From: Gammaproteobacteria bacterium
GTDB lineage: Bacteria > Pseudomonadota > Gammaproteobacteria > Coxiellales > Coxiellaceae
NCBI GenBank assembly: GCA_030429175.1
Contig: JAUIDD010000007.1
Location: forward strand, 30,505 to 94,504
DNA: 64,000 nt
Direction: 5' to 3'
Both the position numbers and the translations under genes were made by a program. Below are positions 56,868-64,000 of this stretch, one piece after another (position 1 is the stretch's first letter; every line of letters begins with the position of its first letter). Under the pieces are notes generated by a model, which had not been told where the DNA came from, ran no database searches, and saw only the letters and a program-made list of their open reading frames with translations.

Positions 56868-58082
56868 TTAACGCATAAAGTATACACTTTCAAGATTTTT
56901 GATAAAAGCGTTAAATTCAGTATTTATTTGTATAAGTTGTTTGCTAGATTGCGGATAATGTCGTTTTGTGCGCGCTAGAGCCAACATTTTCTCATGCCAG
57001 TCGCTGGGCTCATTTGCGCCTGCAAGATTTAAGTTAGGATGATTTAAATGTTCTATAGAAGGTAGCTGACTGTGCAAGACAGATACGTTTAAGGCTAGTG
57101 CATATGAGAGCATTAAAGAATGATTTTCTAACCAAATGGATGGCATCAGAATACAATCATGCGATATGATCGCTGAGCCTAATTCTGTCAGGGGTAGTGG
57201 TTCATGCAGTAGAATATAGGGATTTTTTGTTTGAGCCACTAAATCTAAGGTGCTTGTTTTACCATGGTCAGCTATTCCATAAATGTGTAAGGTTGCACCG
57301 GTTTGGGCGTGTAGTTTTTTGAAGGTGGGTAAAATAACTTGTAACCCTTTTTCTTCTGATAGCCGGCCGAAAAAAGCAAATGAATAAGGTAGACTTGCAC
57401 TTGTCTTGGGTTGCCACTTGTCTGGAATAAGATACCTAGCTGTTTCTAAGGATACGGGTGTATGACAGCCTGCCTTTAAGAATATATTTCTTTGGTGCGG
57501 CGTTTGAAAGTATATATGATTAACGGCATGATTAAGAAATCTAATATTACGGGCGCGCCAAGAGACGATATCATCTTCATGAGTACTGTTATTTAAACAC
57601 TGTATGCACTCTCTTGGTAAGGTATTGTTTGAGCAAATTTGTTTTTTATGAAACCGATAGAGTTGTGAGTCGGCGCAAATAAAGCTGTAATCAGTGCAGG
57701 TTACAATGAGCTTGCTGTATGTGAAAATGGGTAGTGACAAGAAATCAAGCCCAATCCCAATAAAATGCAGTAAGTGAATGGCATCAAAGATAGGTAAGTT
57801 GAGTCGAGAAAATTCTGTTGAAATAAGTGAGCTCACCCGTTTTTCTTGCTTTAGCCAATTTTTTGGATAGGAACCTTCGATTAATTTAGGTAACGCTAGG
57901 GTAGTTAAATTATTTGATACCCCCTTAAGAATGTGATTGGTTTTATTATTTGGATCTACGGCCAGCCAGTATACATCATACCCCCGCGCGACAAATTCTT
58001 GACTAATGTCATTTGTAAGGAACTCTGTTCCACCCATGGAGTTCCATACGAAGTGATGACTAATAAAGAGAATAGTTTGCAA
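56868..58082 (-). CDS. Family 4 glycosyltransferase (degenerate motif)
   Basis: 404 residues with a GT-B fold. N-terminal ILFISHHFVWNSMGGTEFLT and VDPN, donor side FAFFGRLSEEKGLQVILPTF. The usual E-x7-E reads IWLENHSLMLSYALAL, so the second glutamate is replaced. A Cys-containing insert (CTDYSFICADSQLYR, then CIQCLN) resembles glycosyltransferases that act in O-glycan or nucleoside-type clusters. It lies directly downstream of the argS-like remnant, with a 4-bp gap. Confidence 0.75.
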   Translation of the reverse strand: MQTILFISHHFVWNSMGGTEFLTNDISQEFVARGYDVYWLAVDPNNKTNHILKGVSNNLTTLALPKLIEGSYPKNWLKQEKRVSSLISTEFSRLNLPIFDAIHLLHFIGIGLDFLSLPIFTYSKLIVTCTDYSFICADSQLYRFHKKQICSNNTLPRECIQCLNNSTHEDDIVSWRARNIRFLNHAVNHIYFQTPHQRNIFLKAGCHTPVSLETARYLIPDKWQPKTSASLPYSFAFFGRLSEEKGLQVILPTFKKLHAQTGATLHIYGIADHGKTSTLDLVAQTKNPYILLHEPLPLTELGSAIISHDCILMPSIWLENHSLMLSYALALNVSVLHSQLPSIEHLNHPNLNLAGANEPSDWHEKMLALARTKRHYPQSSKQLIQINTEFNAFIKNLESVYFMR

Positions 58083-58086
58083 TATA

Positions 58087-58972
58087 TTAGCTCTCTATCG
58101 TCTCTAGACTATTTAACATTTTTTCTGGTGTTGCAATTCCTAAGAGATGTAGGGATTTTTTTAATATTTGATTCACCAGTGTGGCTAACGCTAGCCACTC
58201 GTTTTGGATGATTTTATTTTTTTCTTTCAGAATGTGGAGTGTATGGTAAAATACGCTGAATTTTTTTGCTAATGTATAACCAAACTTAGCGATTTCACTA
58301 AGTTCTCGCTTGTCATAGGCCAATGCAATAACCTCAGGAAATCGAGAGCAGACGAGTATGAGTTCACGCTCAGTTGTAGAGCGAACACTGATTGAATCAG
58401 GTAAATCAACCTTGCCTGCTTTCCTTAGGATGGCATTAGTTCTCACAACAGCATATTGTAAATGAGACCCTGTTTTTTCCTCAAAAAAAGCAGCAAACTG
58501 ATTAAGGTCGAAAATATAAGTTAGAGGCTCTGTTATTTTTAAGGTCTTGGTATTTAACGGTACCAATAGCAATTTGTTTGGTAATATCACTTTCATTTTT
58601 TTTTGTCCTTGATACTTGAATTTCTGTAATGATCACCCCGGCAGGTGTACCCCCGTCGCCTAAATGAATATCGCTAATGGTACCATCATGGCAATAATTG
58701 ATGATTTTCTGTAAGCTCTCGCCGATAATGGCTGAGCGCAGATGACCTCCTTGAAGGCTTGATTAGTTTGTAATTGCCAGGCAACTGCTTCAGCAATTTG
58801 CATGGGATTAACCCTAATTTTTTTTTTCATAGGAAAAAGCAGTATTACATTGATAGTCTGCAAGGTTAGTGTATGTAGAAAACTGAACTGTGACATCAGC
58901 AAGGTCGTAGCCTACTTGGGAAAAATCTTCTTTTAATTGTTCTGTTAACTGGTTTTTAAGGTTATTCATCAT
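58087..58972 (-). pseudogene. Broken arginyl-tRNA-synthetase-like gene
   Basis: ATG 58972 reads MMNNLKNQLTEQLKEDFSQV, and after a frameshift RVNPMQIAEAVAWQLQTNQA, the N-terminal additional domain of ArgRS. A further shift gives GGHLRSAIIGESLQKII and IHLGDGGTPAGVIITEI, comparable to the region around HVGHLRS and HVGDWGTQFG in real ArgRS. About 200 catalytic-core residues are then missing. ITKQIAIGTVKYQDLKNNRA and, after another shift, the DALR anticodon domain (EEKTGSHLQYAVVRTNAILR, YHTLHILKEK, LHLLGIATPEKM) close the frame. It is therefore internally deleted and has at least three frameshifts, so it cannot charge tRNA. The last 169 codons (58087-58596) are still open. Confidence 0.8.
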
Positions 58973-59093
58973 AAGACTATCAGCTACCTAACTAGAATCT
59001 AGGGTCACTTATTATGCTAAAAATGTCAAGTTATTTTCCAATGATGCGCGTTTATGGGTGTTGCCCTCGTCGTTTCGTACAATACTTTTTCAG

Positions 59094-60497
59094 CTAGGTG
59101 TTTTTAATTAATAATCCTGTGAGATCTATTTTTGTTAGGATGCTCAGTAGCCGCATAGTTAAAATAAGTGAGCTGATTATAATACTAATGAGCAAACTTA
59201 ACCATAATCCAATGGCGCCAAGCTGACAAACAAAAGCGAGCAGGTAGGCAGTGGGAAAGCCCACACACCAAAATGCGAAAAAACTTATATACATTGGCAT
59301 ACGTGTATCTTTTAGCCCTCGCAGGGAGCCGAGGATAACAAAACGAAAGCCATCAAATACTTGTGAAAATGCGTTAACGGTGAAAAATAGAATAGCAAAG
59401 TGTAACATATGGTCATAGTCAGTGATTTTTTTGTCAATGATTACATCAAACAGTTTTTCTGGTATAAGTAGGTAACTCAATGCGATACATACCGTAAATA
59501 TTGATACTAAAAAAGCATTTGCCCAAATAGCACGTTTGATAAGTGACTTATCATTTTGACTAATCAAATACCCTACACGTGCGTTAGTGACTTGGGATAT
59601 TGATATTATGAGTATAAAGCTAATCATCCAGAGTTGTCTTGTCACTTGATATGATGCAAGTGCATCATATCCAATGTATCCAATCATTATGGCTATCGCA
59701 ACCATGAAAGATATTTCAATAATATTTGTCAAGCCGATAAAATAGCCAATGCAAAAAGTTTCTTTAAAATATCTATAATCAAAGAGATCATTTAATGAAA
59801 AAATTTTATACTGCTTAATGCTAGCAGATAGGTTTATGTAAATAAGGACAATAATAACTTCTAAAATAAAAACAATAGCCATTGCATAGCCAATGCCAGC
59901 CAATCCAAATTGAGGGGCGCCGAATTTCCCATAGATAAAAACATAGATGGCAAATATTTCAAGGGGTACTTGCACTAAACTTAATAAAAATATGATTCGT
60001 GTCTTTGATACACCAATTAGAAACTGTTCAATTACCATTAAAATATTTAGCGGTAAAATACAATAAGTTAATCCTTTCAGATAGCTTGATGCTAAGGCGA
60101 TGAGAGCGAGATTTTCGCTGGTCAATACTAATAGCAACCTCGCTAAATTTAGTAATGTGATCGCGATAAGACTCAGGATCAGTGCGCTCCATAATCCTTG
60201 TAAAAGTGATAATTTTACGCCTCGGGAATCTTGTGCGCCATAACTGTGGGAAACCAAGACATTTACTGAGGAAAAAAATCCACTACAAAATGTTATTAAC
60301 ACACCATAAATAAGGGCACCTAAAACATTTGCAGCTAAGCTTTCCCCCCCGAGGTGCGCAACCATAAGCGTGCTCACAAAGTTTGTGGAGATTTGCACCA
60401 AGTTAGTGAGGATGAGTGGAAGCGATAAAGTGAGGGAGTGACGTACTTCCGGCAGATATGTATTATTTCGCAGCTGGCGAATCATTCTTTTTTCCAA
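59094..60497 (-). CDS. MATE-family efflux transporter
   Basis: 467 residues with about twelve membrane segments in two similar halves. Family features are SLPLILTNLVQISTNFVSTLMVAHLGGESLAA near the N-terminus and a C-terminal half with FAILFFTVNAFSQVFDGF. MATE proteins export organic cations or other compounds by Na+ or H+ antiport. It overlaps the radical SAM gene by 35 bp (ATG 60485 is an alternative start), so the two are co-expressed, which suggests it exports the cluster product. Confidence 0.85.
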   Translation of the reverse strand: MEKRMIRQLRNNTYLPEVRHSLTLSLPLILTNLVQISTNFVSTLMVAHLGGESLAANVLGALIYGVLITFCSGFFSSVNVLVSHSYGAQDSRGVKLSLLQGLWSALILSLIAITLLNLARLLLVLTSENLALIALASSYLKGLTYCILPLNILMVIEQFLIGVSKTRIIFLLSLVQVPLEIFAIYVFIYGKFGAPQFGLAGIGYAMAIVFILEVIIVLIYINLSASIKQYKIFSLNDLFDYRYFKETFCIGYFIGLTNIIEISFMVAIAIMIGYIGYDALASYQVTRQLWMISFILIISISQVTNARVGYLISQNDKSLIKRAIWANAFLVSIFTVCIALSYLLIPEKLFDVIIDKKITDYDHMLHFAILFFTVNAFSQVFDGFRFVILGSLRGLKDTRMPMYISFFAFWCVGFPTAYLLAFVCQLGAIGLWLSLLISIIISSLILTMRLLSILTKIDLTGLLIKNT

Positions 60498-61518
60498 ACT
60501 CCATACGATAGATGCAGTTCTTACAAGAGGCTAATAATGGCTTGTCTTTATTCACAAAGCCTGCGCGAAAATCAGTATACTTTTCCCCATGCCAAATCGT
60601 ACTGATATCTTCTTTAAAAACATTGCCCAATGTATTATGATCATCTGCTTGTAGATTAATACAGCATGGCGTTACATTGCCTTGTGACGTCACGTACATG
60701 GCATCCCATGGCCATGGGCAATGTGCATCCAGATATTTTTCAGGTGTTTTTAATCGATTATAATCGAAAATGTCAACATGAACCCCATTTTTTTGGGCAA
60801 TCTCAAAGCCTTGCTCCAAGTAATTAATTACAATGTTTGGATCCATATCAAATAAGGAAAGGACATTGAGATTATGATCATCATTCCAATGATGAAAGCT
60901 TTCAACGTTAATATGCTTGATGCCTTTTTCACAAAGGTAGGTAACTAACTCTGGAAAATGCGATATATTTGGCTTACCTAAAGTGATAGTGGCAAGCACT
61001 TTTGTCTGAGTATTAGCTGTAATCTTCAGAGCACTTTCCAGTGAGCAATCCACTTTTGCTAGGGTAACACCTGGTCGGATTTTATCAAGCATGACTGGCT
61101 CAATGGTATCAATGCTAATTTGTAGTTGATTTAAGCCAGCCTCAACAACAGGTTTTAATCTATTTTTTATCAGCAGACCATTTGTAGTAAAGGAAGAAAA
61201 AATATTCTTCTCTTTGCAGCAACTAACATATTTAGCTAAATCCTTCACCAGCAGTGTTTCACCCGCACCAACAAAACAGATGTGCTCAAGACTTGGAATT
61301 TGTTTGATTAATGTTTTTAGCATATCGAGGGGGAACTTATTTTTTATGCTTTCTGTATAGGCTCTCGGACAGTTGGGGCAGCGCAAGTTGCAGGTATCTG
61401 TTAATTCTAATTGTATAAAGGTGGGCTCATCTTTGGGTGTACCTGGTGTAATACCATATCGGGTAAAGTCATCATGCACAATAAATTGTGAGAAATCATT
61501 ATTCATTGTTGTCTCCAT
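60463..61518 (-). CDS. Radical SAM/SPASM protein
   Basis: 351 residues. The [4Fe-4S] motif CNLRCPNC (CxxxCxxC) lies near residue 43, preceded by the strand FIQLELTDT. The GGE-like motif reads FVGAGETLL. A SPASM-type C-terminal domain has cysteines at CPWPWDAMYV, TPCCINLQADD, and LASCKNCIYRMEF, so auxiliary clusters are likely. Such enzymes modify peptides or small molecules; no precursor peptide is visible nearby. ATG 61506 (MNNDFSQ) is an alternative start. It lies 27 bp downstream of the SDR gene. Confidence 0.85.
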   Translation of the reverse strand: METTMNNDFSQFIVHDDFTRYGITPGTPKDEPTFIQLELTDTCNLRCPNCPRAYTESIKNKFPLDMLKTLIKQIPSLEHICFVGAGETLLVKDLAKYVSCCKEKNIFSSFTTNGLLIKNRLKPVVEAGLNQLQISIDTIEPVMLDKIRPGVTLAKVDCSLESALKITANTQTKVLATITLGKPNISHFPELVTYLCEKGIKHINVESFHHWNDDHNLNVLSLFDMDPNIVINYLEQGFEIAQKNGVHVDIFDYNRLKTPEKYLDAHCPWPWDAMYVTSQGNVTPCCINLQADDHNTLGNVFKEDISTIWHGEKYTDFRAGFVNKDKPLLASCKNCIYRMEFGKKNDSPAAK

Positions 61519-61545
61519 AGCTCTATTTGAATCAATCCTTTTTTG

Positions 61546-62370
61546 TTAGCTGCGTATTGTCTGTGTTGCAAGCTGCCTGCCAATATCGTGACAAGTTGAG
61601 CATAACTCATTTCTATCAAAAGGGAAGCACTTTTCAGCTTGAAGCTTTTTAATGTTCAGACAGAATTGATCTTTTTTTTGATTTGATAGGATATGAATTG
61701 GCCAGGTGCCAAATGTCTCCAAGATGAATGTAATTATGTCAGATAGGCACGTGGAAAATCCAGCGCCTAGATTATAAATGCCGGGTCTTTCATGTAAAAC
61801 AAAGTAAATCAGCACTTTTTGAAAATAGGAAAGTGTTATGAAATCTTTTCTCGTTTTGGGGGAGACCATTAGGCGAATGGGAGCGCCGTTTTTTATAGGA
61901 TTAATAATGCCTTTACCGATGAAACTTTCATGTGATGGATTATTTATATAGCCAATAACATTCGCTATTCTCAAAATAGTCACCTTATCTCCTAAAATTT
62001 CAAGGAGTTCTTTTTCTTGTATTCGTTTATTAGCGCCATATATGTCCACAGGTATTGTCCTATCAAGCTCAGATGGATAGTTTATTTTATCTGAAGTCGC
62101 ATAAACTTTTCTTGAACTTAAAAAAATTAGGCGAGTTTTTGTATTCTTGATGCGTGCTGCAAGCTGAGCATCTAGAGTTAAGTTAGGCTCAATGGGGGTG
62201 TTATAGTAAGTTTTTGGTATCGAAAAGTTAATGATAACATCATAGGTGTTGAGGTTAGACAGGCTTAGTATTTCATCGTGACGGACTCTCTTTATGGAGC
62301 ACGTACTTTCTAAGTATAGCTCTATATTATTTGATAAAAAGCTATTTTTACCGATGAGCAATAGTTTCAT
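61546..62370 (-). CDS. NAD-dependent epimerase/dehydratase-like (SDR) protein
   Basis: 274 residues. The N-terminal dinucleotide loop reads LLIGKNSFLSNN, a degenerate form of GxxGxxG. SSRKVYAT and YGANKRIQEKELL provide the Ser and Tyr-x3-Lys of the SDR active site. It probably epimerises, reduces or dehydrates a nucleotide sugar. It overlaps the GT2-like gene by 23 bp (stop at 61546, start at 62370). Confidence 0.8.
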   Translation of the reverse strand: MKLLLIGKNSFLSNNIELYLESTCSIKRVRHDEILSLSNLNTYDVIINFSIPKTYYNTPIEPNLTLDAQLAARIKNTKTRLIFLSSRKVYATSDKINYPSELDRTIPVDIYGANKRIQEKELLEILGDKVTILRIANVIGYINNPSHESFIGKGIINPIKNGAPIRLMVSPKTRKDFITLSYFQKVLIYFVLHERPGIYNLGAGFSTCLSDIITFILETFGTWPIHILSNQKKDQFCLNIKKLQAEKCFPFDRNELCSTCHDIGRQLATQTIRS

Positions 62371-63160
62371 TCATATTCCCATATAATTTGTATAGTGTGC
62401 TCAGTCTGTTGAGCTTAACAGCACGGTCTTTTGTATAATGCGCTGAATGATCATCAATCTTTATGTCACAGTGAAAGATTTTCATAGGCATATCTTTGAA
62501 AAATGCAATGCCGGGTCCGTTTGGTTTTGCAAATATCTTGGAAACATAGTCTTCGTAATTGAACCAATGCTCTCCGTCGTCATAAAAAATATTTGCTGCC
62601 AAGGGCATGGTCTGTTTTAGTGTATCAAGGTACCCCTCTGTGTTGTAAATTAAAAAATGAGAGGCAACTCGATTGATTGACGCAACTGTGGGTGTGATCA
62701 TCGTCTCTTGGAACTCTAATTTCCATTTCCAGCAGTCGTAGTCGTCAATTTTCGTGCCAACATGTATATTTGGGTGAGCTTCAAAAAAATCTTTTAGTGC
62801 GCTGAGAATATCGAAAGACCGATCAAGCTTAAACAACACAACGTCTGATTCAAACGTAATGAGATAGGGCGTTTTGTTGCTCAGTACATGCAAATGTGCA
62901 TTGTTTGAGGGATCTCCTTTCGCACAATTATGACTCCTATCCCTTAGCCTTACTTCATCAATACCGATTTTTTTAGAGAACTCAATAAACTTCCAGTCTT
63001 CATGTGCATCAGTTGCATTTGTGCCATCAATCACCAGAATAGTATCATAGGTAGCAGCGGTTTCATGCGTTAAAGCATATAAAGTCTGCTCAATAACTCT
63101 CGATGCTAATTCAAAATTATCGTGACATAAAAAAGCGATTGTAAAATCAGATGTGGACAT
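62348..63160 (-). CDS. GT2-like glycosyltransferase-fold protein
   Basis: 270 residues from ATG 63160 (MSTSDFTIAF), which lies 4 bp beyond the decarboxylase stop; the longer frame to 63211 would overlap that gene. FTIAFLCHDNFELASRVIEQ and DTILVIDGTNATDA resemble the nucleotide-binding start of GT-A enzymes, and TFESDVVLFKLD the metal site. Its acceptor is unknown. The fold assignment is moderately secure, the activity is not. Confidence 0.6.
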   Translation of the reverse strand: MSTSDFTIAFLCHDNFELASRVIEQTLYALTHETAATYDTILVIDGTNATDAHEDWKFIEFSKKIGIDEVRLRDRSHNCAKGDPSNNAHLHVLSNKTPYLITFESDVVLFKLDRSFDILSALKDFFEAHPNIHVGTKIDDYDCWKWKLEFQETMITPTVASINRVASHFLIYNTEGYLDTLKQTMPLAANIFYDDGEHWFNYEDYVSKIFAKPNGPGIAFFKDMPMKIFHCDIKIDDHSAHYTKDRAVKLNRLSTLYKLYGNMNETIAHR

Positions 63161-63164
63161 TGTA

Positions 63165-64000
63165 TCACCAAGAAGCTGGACTTGTGTTAACAGAACAAGT
63201 GAAGGTTTCATTATTTATACGACTATCAAAATTATGTATATCATTGAGCATGCTCAGTTTAAGTTTATTGCCGAGCTTAGTTATCTGCTCCATAATGCTT
63301 TGTATGTTTGTTTGAGACATGAGCGGATGGCCTATCGCCATTGCCATCGTGACATACTTATAATCTACACCTAACTTGATTCGGTTATCATTATCAGTTA
63401 ATGAGAACAGATCAAAAACAACTTGCCCATCTTTGTAGAGTGTTTCACAAAATAGTTCGGTATATTTGCTTACGAGTTCTTGAAAAAAAGCTGTATGTTT
63501 TGTGTGAGCGCTTGCCATAAGTTTATGACACTCTTTAGGTAAGAATACAAATGCTTGTCTATAAAAGTTATTGTCATTCAGCAAAATAAAGAGATTCGTT
63601 TCTTTTAATTGTTGTGATAGGTGTATATTTATTTCATGTCGTTGATCGATCGCATCAGCAATACCATTGAAGCCTAAATGTTTTATCAATAACCAAAGTT
63701 TTAGAGAGTGAAAGCCCCGAGATCCGAAAAATGGCATAATTAACCCTAAGTCTAACACGGTTGGATCAGATGCTTTAGTTGGGTAGCGGCAAAACTTTGC
63801 TAAGGTTGCTGGATCTTTGAATAATACATAACTTGAGGGGTAGGTCAGAAATAATCCTTTATGTGGGTCTAGAGAGATGGAATCTGCCAGTTCAATGCCT
63901 TCTAAATAATGACGTCTGCTTCGAGAAAATAACAAGTTTCCACCATGGCAGGCATCCACATGGAACCACAAATTATACTTTTTGGCTAATATGGCACAAG
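63165..64000 (-). CDS. PLP-dependent group II decarboxylase (5' end outside window)
   Basis: The frame enters from the right edge; 277 codons are visible up to the stop at 63165. AKKYNLWFHVDACHGGN is the cofactor Asp region (HVDA) and SISLDPHKGLFLTYPSS contains the PLP-binding Lys (HK). The family includes L-2,4-diaminobutyrate, glutamate, aspartate and aromatic amino-acid decarboxylases. It cannot be assigned to one substrate here. It is the first visible gene of the cluster and would supply an amine. Confidence 0.85.
   Translation of the reverse strand, partial: CAILAKKYNLWFHVDACHGGNLLFSRSRRHYLEGIELADSISLDPHKGLFLTYPSSYVLFKDPATLAKFCRYPTKASDPTVLDLGLIMPFFGSRGFHSLKLWLLIKHLGFNGIADAIDQRHEINIHLSQQLKETNLFILLNDNNFYRQAFVFLPKECHKLMASAHTKHTAFFQELVSKYTELFCETLYKDGQVVFDLFSLTDNDNRIKLGVDYKYVTMAMAIGHPLMSQTNIQSIMEQITKLGNKLKLSMLNDIHNFDSRINNETFTCSVNTSPASW

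Noticed and set aside
58660..58902. A separate 80-residue gene
   Set aside because: Its residues match the ArgRS N-terminal domain only between two frameshifts, so it belongs to the argS-like pseudogene.

Overview
The window comes from a gammaproteobacterium of roughly 40% GC. The housekeeping genes are standard for that class: relA, rlmD, rseP, smc-zipA-ligA, minCDE, dinG and LPS-core genes. Mixed with them are genes typical of host-associated Legionellales-like bacteria: a membrane-anchored U-box protein, an ankyrin protein, a PAS/LuxR regulator, a HAD protein with an unknown C-terminal half, large coiled-coil or repeat proteins of unknown function, and several decaying genes. I infer an intracellular or host-associated lifestyle from these families. 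No secretion system lies in the window and the genus cannot be fixed.

Layout. 1-5.2 kb: tail of a PDZ/HtrA-type protease, then relA and rlmD on the minus strand and rseP on the plus strand. 5.2-10.8 kb: a 49-codon membrane peptide with its own promoter and terminator, a Sel1/SPOR lipoprotein, an FAD oxidoreductase, a secreted protein, and the ankyrin and U-box genes, which converge on a 30-bp-arm palindrome. 10.8-16.6 kb: dinG, then a decay zone holding a gene of about 750 codons broken by at least three in-frame stops and three frameshifts, a truncated PAS/LuxR gene and a remnant with an 8-G frameshift. 17-23.7 kb: smc, zipA, ligA and a SnoaL-like gene. 23.7-29 kb: two coupled c-di-GMP genes and a HAD protein. 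29-35.2 kb: minCDE followed by a membrane protein and a glycosyltransferase, plus two unknown proteins. 35.3-44.3 kb: a compact LPS/surface-glycan locus with GT9, GT4 and GT2 enzymes, an O-antigen ligase-like protein and an ELM1-family protein.

44.4-51 kb: two tandem paralogues of 595 and 1530 residues. They share their upstream region, their N-terminal domain and C-terminal modules that are nearly identical in DNA. The larger one also carries an internal duplication of about 220 residues. 51-56 kb: nested insertion-sequence debris (IS481, IS3, IS6, ISAs1 and probably ISNCY) around a two-gene dTDP-sugar pair (rfbA, rfbB) and one apparently intact IS481 element.

56-64 kb: a minus-strand cluster that runs off the window. 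In transcription order it holds a PLP decarboxylase, a GT2-like protein, an SDR epimerase, a radical SAM/SPASM protein, a MATE exporter, a wrecked arginyl-tRNA-synthetase-like gene, a GT4 enzyme and a sulfotransferase-like protein. This unfamiliar combination is the best candidate here for an undescribed small-molecule or surface-modification pathway. The paralogous repeat proteins and the membrane U-box protein are the best candidates for undescribed host-interaction proteins.
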